Part shown: one piece after another, positions 1 to 10,700 of the stretch
Layout: every line of letters starts with the position of its first letter
How positions within the stretch are numbered: the stretch's first letter is position 1
Origin: Branchiostoma floridae
Lineage: Eukaryota; Chordata; Leptocardii; Amphioxiformes; Branchiostomatidae
NCBI RefSeq assembly: GCF_000003815.2
Contig: NC_049994.1
Coordinates: 13,914,067-13,978,066 of the forward strand
DNA: 64,000 nt
Direction: 5' to 3'
Position numbers and translations under genes: made by a program
The notes under the pieces: generated by a model
Told to the model about the DNA's origin: nothing
Database searches by the model: none
The model's input: only the letters and a program-made list of their open reading frames with translations

Positions 1-704
1 GGCAAATCTTAGTGTCTACGGACATGTTCACTTCATACTCTTAGCCCTACAACTACGTAGTTATCGCGTTTTAGACTGTTCCTTCAACTTAATCGGTTTT
101 AAAATTTTTGTTCACAACTTAGTGATAGAGAACAAGATAGCCACCGATAATTCATACCCGTGCTCTGGTATGGTTGAGTCTTGTGACATAAAGCTTTCAT
201 AACATTCATACGTAACATTCATACGTAACGCAAGCTTATTACGATGTAAATAAAGTACGTCGTCGATTCCTGTCTTCAAGGATCTCCAAATACCAGTAGG
301 TTTGAAACAAAGATTGGATATGCATGTTTCTCATCAGTTTTATCTGGAAGGTATGCAGCAGAACAAAGTGAAATTGCATCTAAAATACACATTCACCTAT
401 TCCCCACATTGGTGTACTTTGCAACAACGTTAACACTACAGATGCATGACACCCCCTTCCCTGCATCACCTTACTGCTCGATTGTCAGTTAGTATGTTCG
501 ACCCAAGTGGCTGATAACAGTGTACTTCTGAATACAGTTGCAACCGTTTTAGGCAAATGCATATCATACCTGCCATAAGTCATATTGTGGTATTTTTGTG
601 AACCTTTGATGTATTATCTCCCTCTCTCTCTTTCTCTCCCCCCTCTCTCTCTGAGAGAGATCCGTGTGTGTGTGTGTAGATGGTGTTCAGCACCAAGGCC
701 AGGT

Positions 705-737
<33 letters not shown>

Positions 738-853
738 GATGGTGATCAGCATCAAGACCAGGTATGTGTGAATGTGTGTTTGTGTGCCCATGTGTGTGTG
801 TTTGCGCGCGCGTGTGCGAAATACTAAAACGGAGCCCTTTGTTTTCTTCACAG
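1..853. other. Intronic DNA of the ASIC-like gene with TG-rich minisatellite
   Basis: No exon of the channel gene could be recognised here. The only structure is a CT-rich stretch (about 620-660) and TG repeats (666-800). These alternate with two copies of a unit that reads, on the minus strand, as CTTGGTGCTGAACACCATC and close variants. Confidence 0.5.
666..800 (-). repeat. TG microsatellite plus minisatellite units also found at 17700-18095
   Basis: TG runs at about 666-681, 716-735 and 764-800 are interleaved with two degenerate copies (about 682-712 and 740-765) of a unit. On the minus strand the unit reads CTTGGTGCTGAACACCATC followed by CACA. The same unit, on the plus strand, makes up the larger array in CCDC13 intron 10. 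Confidence 0.7.
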
Positions 854-945
854 TGACAACATTTTGGTGCTAAACGTATACTACGAATCCCTGAACTACG
901 AACTGATTCAGCAGATGCCGGCAATCGAAACGGAGGGGCTTCTAG
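854..945 (+). CDS. ASIC-like channel, penultimate coding exon
   Basis: This 92-nt exon lies between ttcttcacag and the donor TCTAG|gtaaac. It enters in phase 2 (one base completes a codon) and leaves in phase 1. It encodes the palm/wrist-side extracellular segment that leads into TM2. Confidence 0.85.
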
Positions 946-1745
946 GTAAACGAGCTTTGGCCTTATTTGTCATAAGTTCGACCAATAAGAAAATTGACGG
1001 TGTTTTTGATCTGAAAATTTACCCAATCACATTGGAAGGATAACAGGGACCTGCAACATTGGTCGATCTCTGAAAATCGCGCTATGATCGCTAGAACACC
1101 AGGTGTAGTACCGTTAAGGCCATTATATACTTGACGGTCGATCGATTATCTTAGTGTGTGTTATGAGTATTATATACAGATTAACATTCTCTACATTGGA
1201 GAGAATATGAAGATAACTGTTATTGCCAACACAGAGAAAATTGGGATTATCCAGATATCTATCATTTCAGCCCTGACGGGGGGCGCCATAAACTACCTAC
1301 TGCACTCTATTGCTAATAGAGTCACGTGTCTATAACCTTCGTGTCATGAAGTCACATTAGATTCATATCATATGCACATTAGATTCATTTCCTGTCTTCC
1401 AAAAGCCCGGTGTCGTACAGTCAAAATTTCGGAACATCTGATTATTCGAGCTCGCAATGAATTCTATGAACACAGAATAACTTTCAAGTCAAGAGATATG
1501 ATTTCCTTTCCTATCCAGGTGACCTGGGAGGACAGATGGGACTCTTCCTGGGCGCCAGTTTTCTGTCACTGGTGGAGATATTCGAATACCTGATGGACGA
1601 GCTCTACGACTATGGGAAAGTGCTCAGGAGATGCTGCAAGTCCAAAGCAGCATCGGGAGCAACCAACTCTTCCCATTGTGCTGACGTCGTGAATTTGAAC
1701 ATCAACGGCAGTGCCACACAGCTTCCTCAGACCAGCCGCGCATGA
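854..1745 (+). CDS. ASIC-like DEG/ENaC sodium channel, C-terminal two exons (partial)
   Basis: These are the last two coding exons of an amiloride-sensitive DEG/ENaC channel of the acid-sensing (ASIC) type; the 5' part lies outside the window. Exon A (854-945) follows a good acceptor (ttcttcacag) and encodes DNILVLNVYYESLNYE..., the extracellular segment just before the second membrane helix. Exon B (1519-1745) begins GDLGGQMGLFLGASFLSLVE, the hallmark TM2/pore block of this family with the GAS selectivity-filter triplet. The phases join (CTA G|GT GAC), so the sequence reads GLLGDLGGQMGLF without a break. The tail after TM2 is about 50 residues, with a basic cysteine stretch (RRCCKSK), and ends at TGA 1743-1745. 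Family assignment is firm; the paralogue cannot be named. The product would sit in the plasma membrane as a trimeric Na+ channel. Confidence 0.88.
1519..1745 (+). CDS. ASIC-like channel, terminal exon with TM2 and GAS filter
   Basis: The exon follows ctatccag and contains GGQMGLFLGASFLSLVEIFEY, here given by its key parts: GGQ-GLF, the GAS filter and the acidic post-TM2 stretch. The stop is TGA at 1743-1745. The 3' UTR runs straight into the hairpin repeat at 1774-2126. Confidence 0.88.
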
Positions 1746-1773
1746 CGTGAGACTTTGGGGACGGCGCCAAATG

Positions 1774-2126
1774 TTGTACGTACTTAGCCTCCGTTGCAGT
1801 CTTCGGAACGGTGCGTTGGTTCCGAATTTTCTACGTTGGCTATGTTCTCTTGTGCCGGGAAAGGGAGTTTGCCGAGGAAGAGAGTTTGTTGTGGAAGGGA
1901 GTTTGCTGTGATAGCGAATCTTTGCCCTGTCCGAAGACTGCGCCAGTTCGGCGAGATGAAAGCCCAATGGGGGCAAAGACTCTTCCACATTAAATTCCCT
2001 TTCTCGGCAATCTCCCTTTCCCGGCACAAGAGAACATAGCCAACGTTGAAAATCGCGAACCAACGCACCCCCTCCCCCCAAGAAAAACCAAGCCCCGTTC
2101 CGAAGACTGAAACAGAGGCTAGTACG
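1774..2126. mobile_element. Long inverted-repeat (foldback) element
   Basis: A left arm (about 1774-1882) is the near-complement of a right arm (about 2004-2126). Shared blocks include CAGTCTTCGGAACGG, GTGCGTTGGTTC and GGCTATGTTCTCTTGTGCCG. The loop is about 120 bp. It begins 30 bp after the ASIC-like stop codon, so transcripts of that gene probably carry the hairpin in their 3' UTR. Several overlapping ORFs here are artefacts of this structure. Confidence 0.75.
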
Positions 2127-4389
2127 AGCTTGTGTGTGCGACGCGACGTGACATGACGTTGTACGTGGACGCCCGGTCACAGTTAACGGACTTCTACACC
2201 AGTGTAGCAAAGCAGCCACAAAGAAACCTCCTTCGTTGTCGAAGGCCAATTTCTAATGAGAAGAAGTACAACACGTACCAATTCCGGGATTCATATTGAT
2301 TCATACACAAATTATGTATTGTATGTTCATGAAATATTACCTGTATCTATGTGTTACTAATTCCTCACACGTATATTTTAATACTTGTGTTAAGAGTGGT
2401 TCAAACAATTTGGTTTGGGCCTTCTCCAACTGTGACAAAAACCCCACGCCAAAAGGAAACGTTTGGCCGCTTCTTGTCGCCATTTGCAATGACGATTGTT
2501 ACTTGAAATCCTCCCATCATATACTGCGCTGCTCGTATACGTACGTGATGTACGTATATTGAATCTGCTCGAATACGTGAGATACAATGAAGACTAGACC
2601 TTTCTGCGTGTGGGTTCTTGCATCACAGATACATGTATTAAAATACGGTTCTGCTGCTCATTGAACTTTCCTCAATCGCCTAATAATTTAAGAGAACCCT
2701 TGTAATATATGTGGGAGAAAACAAAGACATTTAATTAATGACAGCAAAATGAAATGTCGAACGTTAGTTCCAATTGGATATGAATGACGGCTTGTGATTG
2801 GTGCAAAATCACATTCTTATTGGTCGGAGAAAGAATGTACCGCGCATCCAATCAAATGCCGTGTTAGACTGCCTACGTGGGGCGCCAATACTGAATTTGC
2901 ACTTTAAATTTACCGTGCGTTCGCATGGCATACGTGGTACCGTTAGTACTAAGTACTATAGGCTAGCCGAAGAAGAGACCCACGTTAATTAGACACAGCG
3001 CAGTAACTGCAAAGTTTATTAGGTATGATCATATGGTAATAGTTTTTATCCATGTTAATGCTACTAGAGTCTGTCGACTTCATTATCTATTATTGTGAAT
3101 AATGCTTCAAGATTCCTCATGAAACCAATGACAATTATTGTCATGACAATACAAGTGAACAATGTATTTAGCTTTGTTCATAGAAAAAGTTGTAAGGTTA
3201 TAAACAGTGGCTGCAAAACTCAGATGGTTTTCAATGCTATATCCTCAGAGCTCGGCTATGTTTACCATTCTCTATCTTAGAAGTATGCTTCCATAAGGCT
3301 TTTCTAGCAGCTTAATGCTGAAGAGTGGACGATGATATGCCTGACAATACACATGTACAGGAATCGTTAAACCATACCATATGCCATAGTAACTATTTAA
3401 TGTACATACTCATTGTCTAGAATAGTACAAGAAGATCGATTGTCTTAACATGAGATAATATTTTGCACTGTAATGTAATAAGTTCTGACACAGACGCTTA
3501 AAAAACAATTCGGTTTTTATTCCAGCTGTGCAGTTTGGTCCATCTTTTCGTATTTCACGGCAATAAGACAGATATTACATTTAATGATAAATTTATTGAT
3601 GATACTGCAACGCCTGGGTTATAGACAAGGTCATGGGCTAAGGCTCTTAAGACCTAAACAGACGTTAATATGGGGACAGTGTAAACACGTTAAACATTTT
3701 TGTTGAAATTGTTTGAATTATTTTTCTGATCATTTGTTTTGTATTTCTATCTGTTGGTTTTACAGCCAGGGCTGCCCAACTAGCCTTTGACTATTACAAA
3801 GGGCTAGCCCTGATGACAAAGAAGATACAAACAAATCAACAAAAAAGTATGGTTATATGTCATTGCAAAGCTTATTTATCATCTGTTATAAAACCCAATT
3901 TGCTATGATTGCACATTCATGGGTTGCACATGCACACAGTCCTGAGAAAACAGTGCAGTAATATCCAATGATCAGATGTCTGTTGTTCTTCATATGTCTA
4001 CTGTCCTTCAATCAATTAGGATTTTACCATGGTCAATATTGACCGCCATATATATATGTCCTTCAAAATGACTCTTTCTTCATAATGCATGATTGCATTT
4101 TGTGTGATGAGCAGCATGGCTTCTTGTTTAACCTTGTACCAAGTAGCCTACCATCTACAGACCAAGTCTTGCAAAATTATAGACATTAAACAAGGACAAC
4201 AACGACAACATTTTAGCATGAATTTAAGCAGCAATTTAGAGGGGTAAGTCCCTATAGTTATTACAGTGTTGGAAGTAAATTTTAGCAATCTTTTCTATAA
4301 CAACAACATCTTATATTGTGTCAACAAACAACAAAATTATAGAAATTAAACAAGGACAACAACAAGAATGACATATTCTGTCAACAACA
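2127..4389. other. Intergenic DNA between the ASIC-like gene and PEX12
   Basis: AT-rich sequence without a supportable exon. Two relics are visible. A tail of a LINE 3' UTR (about 4006-4062) is shared with 25737-25790. A repeated block of about 40 bp (about 4172-4212 and 4330-4372, containing AATTAAACAAGGACAACAA variants) is probably in the 3' UTR of PEX12. An AATAAA on the minus strand (3592-3597) is a possible but distant PEX12 polyadenylation signal. Confidence 0.45.
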
Positions 4390-5272
4390 TCAATCTGGTA
4401 GGTACAGCTTGATGAGATGGTCTACAGCAGAAGGGTAACCAGTGATCGGACATCTTCTGTGTTTTTGTACAAAGTTGTAAATACACGGATAACAGTACAC
4501 GTGACCTGATGTGGATAACGCTGTGTCGTTAGTTCGCACGCGTCCACATATAGGGCAAACTGCAGGGTGGAAACGGGGGGCTGTACCATCATGGGTCACC
4601 AAGGGGGGTGGAGGGGCTGGCAGTGACGATACGGCACGTGCGGTGGTCTGATTCTCCTCCGAATACCACCACTCCAAAAACTGTAGGAAAAACACACCCA
4701 CAGAAAGGGCACTGGAAACTGAAACAGCGGTGAATGCTGCTGCCTTGCCGAGCAACCCTGCAATGCCCTGATTAGAAGCACCCCCACCCGCCAGTGTCTC
4801 CAGTGCCCCTTTACTCTGCTGTATCTGTATGTCATCTGCACTAAGATTGCACAACTTCACCCCTGCTAGGCGTAACAAAGGTGAGTGGTATTGACTCTTG
4901 TCAAAGATGTAAGCAAACTGGTAGTACAACATTGCACTTTCCCATCCCATATGAATGTAAGGATAAACAAGACGGAATGCTCTTTCCAGTTTCTTCCACA
5001 AGGATTGTTCTTGGATGGCATCACTGATGATACCCCCTGTGTCTGCCTCCTCCTCTTGTAGTGTTTCAAACTTCTGGTCAAGTTTGAGTTTGAGATACGG
5101 CAAAAGAGTGAGGAATGCAAGAGATTTCAGTCGATGCTGGTTCCGAAGTTCACCTCCGTGAATTGGTGTTCTCTTGAGACCATAGAAGTTCTCTGCAAAT
5201 GAGGCACTGTATGTTTTAAGGTAATGATGTTGAAGTAGAGTGTCTAGCAGAGTGTAGATCTCATCATTGAAC
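4390..5272 (-). CDS. PEX12: PEX12 coding exon 2 with RING domain
   Basis: Residues 58 (last base) to 351 and the stop. The acceptor on the minus strand is TATTCTAG|GTTCAATG. It includes the cytosolic C-terminal RING. A proline run (PAPPPP) lies between the membrane segment and the RING. Confidence 0.95.
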
Positions 5273-5956
5273 CTAGAATAAAAATATAACATAATGTTAA
5301 ATTTGCAACAAGATGTACTGAGTACCCCTTTCTTGAGTTATTATCTTCCAAAGTTTCAAACAAATTTGGCCCTGCAGTTCCAACATAGCCACTAAGGGGC
5401 CAAAACCTACATCATTTACTCACTATCGTAACATTATATAACAACTAAACATTGTCAGCTGTCTACTTCTCAAAAACTGGCAATCATATCATGTCCAGAA
5501 CACAAGATATCAAGGAATTCATACGGTAGTAGCATAGAAAATAAGGTCATTTCACCTTGATCTTCGTTTTCCTTACCCCTACCCACCTACCAAATATCTT
5601 ATTTTACAGACACACAAACGTCACCTATAAAACCAATAACACTACAGCGTGATACATGTAAATGTAACTGAATGTCATCCCGTAAAACTTCCCCGGAGCG
5701 TGCTACAGATCTCAACGGAAGGGTAACGCTTCCAGCACCGACGGGATCACAGGACCCTCCCGTTAGAATGATGTGTTCCTTACCTGTACAGCCACCCGTA
5801 GCGAGCAGGGTTCCTCTCCGCAAGAATCTTACTGGCGTGTTTCGCAGCCGGTCGCACGGCAGTCATCAAGCTCTCCTGCGCCAAGACTTCGAAGATCGAT
5901 GGCTTCTCTTCTCCCTCCGTCCCTGCAGTGGTTAGATGAGCTCCGAATTCCGCCAT
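4390..5956 (-). CDS. PEX12: Peroxisome assembly protein 12 (peroxin-12), RING-type E3 subunit
   Basis: PEX12 is a membrane E3 ubiquitin ligase subunit that works with PEX2 and PEX10 on the peroxisome to ubiquitinate and recycle the import receptor PEX5. Two coding exons, 5784-5956 and 5272-4390, join in phase 2 (AG|G) to give 351 aa; human PEX12 has 359. The N-terminus starts MAEFGAHLT and contains [19 protein letters not shown], very like vertebrate PEX12. The junction reads [16 protein letters not shown]. Residues 74-92 contain [11 protein letters not shown], a family signature. A hydrophobic segment lies at about 236-258. The C-terminal RING (about 297-332) has Cys297, Cys300, His315, Cys318, Cys321 and Cys332, the reduced set typical of PEX12, followed by CPITGYP. 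The start is the ATG at 5956, in the context ATGGCG. The gene appears intact. Confidence 0.96.
5273..5783 (-). other. PEX12: PEX12 intron
   Basis: A 511-bp intron with GT-AG ends on the minus strand. Nothing else is recognisable inside it. Confidence 0.85.
5784..5956 (-). CDS. PEX12: PEX12 coding exon 1
   Basis: Residues 1-57 plus two bases of codon 58. The donor on the minus strand is TACAG|GTAAGG. An upstream in-frame ATG at 6007 would add 17 residues that do not resemble the family, so the ATG at 5956 is preferred. Confidence 0.93.
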
Positions 5957-6234
5957 GGCGATTCCTTTTTGCCTATAACACACACTTGTAACACTGCATG
6001 CATACACACACCAAAAAGGGGGAGGGGCGTCACGTTAGCGTCTACTTCGAACCACCAAAATGTCACAACAACGATTTATGGGGCACGAAAGTTTCTGAAG
6101 AATGATCCTGTGACGGAATACGTACACCCTGACTGAAAATAGGGTTGACAGCTGAATATTATCGACCAAACCATCCAGAAATGCGACGAGAAACCGCAAA
6201 ATATTGCGATGTTTCGCAAAGTCAAGAATATTAT

Positions 6235-6247
6235 GGGGCAAAGGTCA
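6235..6247 (+). promoter_or_regulatory. DR1 element (HNF4/PPAR-RXR type)
   Basis: GGGGCA-A-AGGTCA is a near-ideal direct repeat with one-base spacing. It lies 279 bp upstream of the PEX12 start codon, on the strand opposite to PEX12. DR1 sites bind HNF4 and PPAR/RXR dimers, the latter known for peroxisomal genes. Confidence 0.5.
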
Positions 6248-6319
6248 CCCCGTGTATCTGTGCTCTGATTGGTCGGAGTTCAAAGTTGACTCTCCCTGGG
6301 GACAACATTCCAAGATGGC

Positions 6320-6398
6320 CTCCACTTAGACAAGCGATTTGAAATCACCAAGGAAACGAACGACTTTTACCTCAGAAAATTGTTTTCTAAGCGCGAAG
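6320..6398 (+). other. CCDC13: CCDC13 non-coding first exon (start approximate)
   Basis: The consensus donor GCGAAG|gtgagt (exon end 6398) lies 1.2 kb upstream of the first coding exon, which has its own acceptor before its ATG. A 5' UTR exon is therefore required, and this is the best candidate. The transcription start is only estimated. Confidence 0.5.
6344..6357 (+). promoter_or_regulatory. X-box-like RFX site
   Basis: ATCACC AA GGAAAC fits the degenerate RFX X-box pattern RYYNYY-N(1-3)-RRNRAC. It lies about 40 bp upstream of the CCDC13 first donor, where ciliary genes often carry such sites. The match is degenerate, so chance is possible. Confidence 0.4.
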
Positions 6399-7240
6399 GT
6401 GAGTCGGGGATAGTTGCATGTATTACGGTCTAATATTGCTTGTGCCATAGCTTCAGTTGGGCGGGAAGCCGTGGTTGTTTATTTAGGTAACTTGGCGACA
6501 GTGCCCTTGTGGGGAGGGGGGCATAATTTTGTGTAGACGCAACTTCTAAGTTCTAGTGAAAGACAAGAATCGTAATTCCGGGTATACTGTGGCTAACTGA
6601 GATTCATAGCAAGTGAGTAAGTCAAGAGATGGGCAATGTGCTTTATTCTTTGGGGGAGGCTTTTGAATTTCTTATATCGATGCTATGTTGTCAGTTGTTA
6701 CACTCTCTCAGATTACAGAATAATGTTAGCGTGTAATACTGCCTCCCGGATGTTTCTAGGTTCAGTGGTTTACAGTCTTGCAGTCTTTTGTTATTTATGT
6801 ACCAGAATTTTTAAAGGTATTGTAGGTAGGATTATGTCAGAGAATAGTAAAATTGTTGGTGTGACAAAATATTTCTGTAATCTACATTTTCAGTCACTCT
6901 TTTTTAAATATACTAAATATACTTTATATATATTAACGTTAGTATCCAAAACAGAGTATAGTAGAGTAGAGTAGAGTTCTTCTGGCGCAGGTAGAAATGT
7001 CCAGTTCCAATTTAGGCCGCTCTTCAATATCAGGTCACTGTCATTTCAGGTAGCTGAGGGTCATCCAGAGCTAGATGTACTTCACAGGTCAAGAAGAATC
7101 TACACTGAAAATTCAAACAGCTGTTCAACTGTTTGCCTGCTTCTTTTGTTTGACCTGGCCCTTCTGCAGGTCGCGTGTCGGGGGATATGGAATTTTTTTA
7201 AAAATTCACGGGTCTTAGTGACAAGTGTGCAGATGTTGTC

Positions 7241-7402
7241 ACACTGGCAGCACCAAATCTGTAGGTGTTTTTGGCACCTTTAGACAGATTAGCTGTGAGG
7301 CTCGGTGGGCGTCACTCCACCATCATGGGGGCAGGGGCATGGCAAGTATCGAACTCAGGACCTTCTGATTCCAACGTTCTAGCTGTTACGCCACACAGAT
7401 AT
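7241..7402 (-). mobile_element. tRNA-derived SINE in CCDC13 intron 1
   Basis: On the minus strand GTGGCGTAACAGCTAGAACG (A-box region) and GTCCTGAGTTCGATACTTGC (B-box region) form a tRNA-like head; a short body with GGTGCCAAAAACACC follows. Confidence 0.6.
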
Positions 7403-7448
7403 GGAATATCCCGTGGTTTATTCTAAATGTTTACTCTTCCATCCATAG

Positions 7449-7505
7449 TGTTCCCAGACATGGAGAGCTCCAGCGAGACCCTGAAGCAGCAGTTTGTCTC
7501 CCCCC
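7449..7505 (+). pseudogene. Truncated upstream copy of CCDC13 exon 2
   Basis: The segment after atccatag repeats the 5' part of exon 2, including TTCCCAGACATGGAGAGCTC and the codons for METS-like [12 protein letters not shown]. It then diverges and reaches TAA with no donor. It lies 144 bp before the real exon and keeps the acceptor AG and the start codon. Confidence 0.85.
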
Positions 7506-7592
7506 TGCTAGCAACAATAAAATAATAGAATAGTTAAACAGGGTATTGTATCATACATTCATACTCATAGCAACAACACTTTCCATTCACAG

Positions 7593-7780
7593 AGTTCCCA
7601 GACATGGAGAGCTCCAGCGAGACTCTGAAGCAGCAGTTTGCCTCCCTCCAGGAGCAGCAGAAGAAGAAGATGCAGAGACTGAAGGAGAGGAAACAGCAGC
7701 TTAAGAAGGAGCAGGAGAAGGGAGACGATGAGAAACCCATCCAGGCCAGTATGTATGTGGAGGATGATATGGGACTGCAG
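7593..7780 (+). CDS. CCDC13: CCDC13 exon 2 (first coding exon, residues 1-59)
   Basis: The acceptor ttccattcacag precedes an 11-nt UTR and the ATG at 7604. The exon ends CTGCAG|gtaaga in phase 0. The peptide is rich in Lys, Gln and Glu ([17 protein letters not shown]), typical of a coiled-coil start. Confidence 0.9.
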
Positions 7781-10700
7781 GTAAGAAAATTTTGAGAACT
7801 TAGAACAAGCATTTGTTAGATAGGGCTCTCTGGAGTGAAATATGTACTAGCCTGGTCCCGACCTCCAGTCGTTGATGTATGTATGTAACTTGTAAGAAAG
7901 AGTAAAGCAGAGCAGCAGTATATACATTTTGTAGTGTGCTTGTTTACCTGCCAATCCAGGCCAGTATGTACATGGAGGATGACATGGGACTGCAGGTACA
8001 GCACACAGTACTACTGTTCTTCTTATATGTGTCTGTGTGTTCGTTAGCTTCTGTAAATACTGCTAGTAGCCCCTTTACTCCCTATCCAACGTATTGCACA
8101 GGGAGTGTAGTCACTCAGTTTTCTTTTGTGTATATTTGCGGATGGACCTCATGACTTAAATTAAGTCCTGGATGGATTGCATTGATCACTATCTACTACT
8201 GAACATGACCAACTGCTACAGCATAAAGTTCAGTTGAAGTGCACGGTTTGATGCAGCCAGTGAGATTGTGCTGAAAGAAAAATAAGTGCTATTGACATAT
8301 GGTTTGCACAAAGGTCTTTATGAGACCTTGAAAGGATTGGATTTTGGGCTCTTGTTTGCATGACTAGGACATACATTATATATGGCATATAAAGCAATTA
8401 CTTTCATGCAACTATACTAACTGTTGTCTAATTCTCTGTGTATATATGAAGTTGTATAGTTTTATTGTATTCTGTATTGTTTTCTCAGTTGAGTGGACCT
8501 CCTGCAAAAAATGACATTATGTATGCTGAAGAACAGATGACCAACTTAAAAGACCAAGTCAGAGTAAGTATCATTGTTACTGTTCAGTAGTACTGTGACT
8601 GCCTTTAGGTCTTGTGAAGTGTACAGTACTAGTAGTAGTAGCTTTTAGATAGATCATTTCTTAACATGCTTTAATTGAAGAGCTTTATTGTGAGTGAGGT
8701 TTTTGAGTGAGAGTCAGAAAGAAAATATCTTTCTATTACATGTATAATAGTCTTTTATACAAGCAAATCGGAGAGAACTCGCATAACAAGTCACTTGTAG
8801 TAAGTTGTACACTTGTAGATATGAAGATATGTGTATGATTTCTTTGGTACAGACATGAACATCCATGATGCTTTTTGCAATCAGATGAGATTTGATCTAG
8901 ATGTTATTATACCAAGGAGGTTCCTTTTTTCAACCTCCTTGATTATACATGTTACAGTGGGGATTGCAGTCTGGCAAAATCGGTTATTCTACTGAGATCT
9001 GTCCACAGAGATTGTGATCAGGATCTCTGCTTGTGCAATTGGCAGTTCTAACAATACAATCAGTAATTCTGCCAGTAGAGATACAGATGTGAAGCCTATA
9101 AGATACATAGGCTCTGACCAGGATCTATACCTGTAGAAATTGCCAATTTGGCTAGATTGAAATCTCTGCCTACTGTGCCTAGTCTCCAAGCAGACATGTC
9201 CACTGGATGAAAAAAGAGAAGAATTTGGCCAAATAGGGACAAATAAGTTGCCATGGGATCTCAGTCAGTCTTTTGCAATTTAACCAGCTATCATACGCCA
9301 AACAATAGTTACTCAAGACAAGTCTTTAGCTTGACTTTGCCCTTGTGACCTTTGTTTGCTGTTGGAATCCAAATTGTCTTTAGCTTGACTAGTCTTAGAA
9401 TGTCTGAAATTGAAAATTGTCTTCATTCAATCATAGTTAGGGTATAAAAGATCTGTTTCTTCCAGATCACTTCTGTCAGTGTCACTGACGAAGGATAGTG
9501 GATACTATCCAAAACGTCTGACCGTTTCCAAAACCATATCCAGTTGCTTGAGTAACTATTGTTTAGCATATCTTATTACCTAGATGTTTAACCTACATTG
9601 ACGTATCCAGCTATCACACTGGTCAGTCAGTTCACTCCAATTCTAGGCTAATTAACTCCTACTAGGTTTTTATTCCTAAGTTAGCCAAAGTCTCCTATCA
9701 TTATTACTTTTCAGTCAGGTGGGAGTCTGGTAGCAACTAATCTCTGCACCAGTATATACATGATAACATATACATAGTACTGACACAAAACACAGAGTGG
9801 CTTCATGTTGAACTTCAACTCTGCCGGATCTCTTCAACTCTTCAACTTGAAGTTCTCTGGTGCAGGGTGGGACAAGTTTTCTAAAATTAACTTGTCCTAT
9901 CGGGCAAGTACATAAAAAATTTACATGCCCGAAGCAAGTTTTCTTCTTACTTTGAATGACTTTTTTCTATGCAATTTCACGTCCAGCGGTGGAATTCTTT
10001 TACTATTGTATTGGCTCTATTTTTCTGTGTTGAACAATGCTTGATGTCATGACTGTAAAAAGTAACAAGCACATATGTATATCAAAATATCATCGAAAGA
10101 TTTAGTTGCCCAATCGAGCAAGTGGGGTTAAGGTCATGCACTTGCCCGATCAGCACTCTCACTTGCCTGGGACAATCAGGCTGGTAGACTTGTCCAACCC
10201 TGGCAATGACGACAACTTGTATCTGTGTACAGGAGCTGAGGGATGAAAATGGCCGGCTGTACAAGCTGCTGTCTGAGCGGGACTATGAGGTGCGCCAGAT
10301 CAGGAAGAAGATGGAGAAAGAACGGGCACTTCTTACAGGTATGCTGTCTCTCATCACTGCTTGCTGTAACATTCATTTGTCACACACAGCAAGGGCTACA
10401 CAACTCACCTCACCTGTCCCATAGCCTCATCGGCCGTAGGGGCAGCAATGCCATCAACGTAAGTTTTCCATCTCCTTCTATCTTCAGCCAGGGTTTCTAC
10501 ACAACTAGCCTGTGGCTATTACAAAGGGCTTGACCTGCTCACAGAGACAAGGACAATACATGGACATAATAAGAAAAAATAGTAACAATATTCTTTGTAC
10601 ATGAAGAAATAATGTATGTATAACTTATAAGTGGTCTATGGTAGCATATACAGTGTCCACAATCATGCATGTACAGGGAAAGGTCAGGGTCATGTGCATT

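Larger units (their letters stand above)
5957..6398. promoter_or_regulatory. Head-to-head PEX12/CCDC13 intergenic region, probable bidirectional promoter
   Basis: The PEX12 start codon (5956, minus) and the CCDC13 first donor (6398, plus) are about 440 bp apart. Visible motifs are a DR1 nuclear-receptor element GGGGCAAAGGTCA (6235-6247), an inverted CCAAT box (ATTGG, 6268-6272), a YY1-like CAAGATGGC (6311-6319) and an RFX X-box-like ATCACC-AA-GGAAAC (6344-6357). No TATA box is evident. The motifs are seen in the sequence; their use is inferred. The CCAAT and YY1 sites suggest TATA-less housekeeping initiation. Confidence 0.65.
8564..10232 (+). other. CCDC13 intron 3 with two insertions
   Basis: The intron holds a retroelement remnant with a 10-bp target duplication (9294-9606) and a CAGGG-ended MITE (9863-10202). 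The MITE ends 30 bp before the exon 4 acceptor. The remainder is anonymous. Confidence 0.6.

Noticed and set aside
580..924. 114-codon minus-strand ORF rich in His and Thr
   Set aside because: It translates the TG/CA repeats and overlaps the real ASIC-like exon on the other strand.
1566..2249. 227-codon minus-strand ORF
   Set aside because: It is the shadow of the ASIC-like terminal exon joined to the hairpin repeat; no family resemblance.
5957..6007. Upstream in-frame ATG of PEX12 at 6007
   Set aside because: The 17 extra residues ([17 protein letters not shown]) do not resemble PEX12, while MAEFGAHLT at 5956 does.
8914..8944. Short inverted repeat AAGGAGGTT/AACCTCCTT as a terminator or element
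   Set aside because: Too short to call; no target duplication, and rho-independent terminators do not apply in an animal genome.
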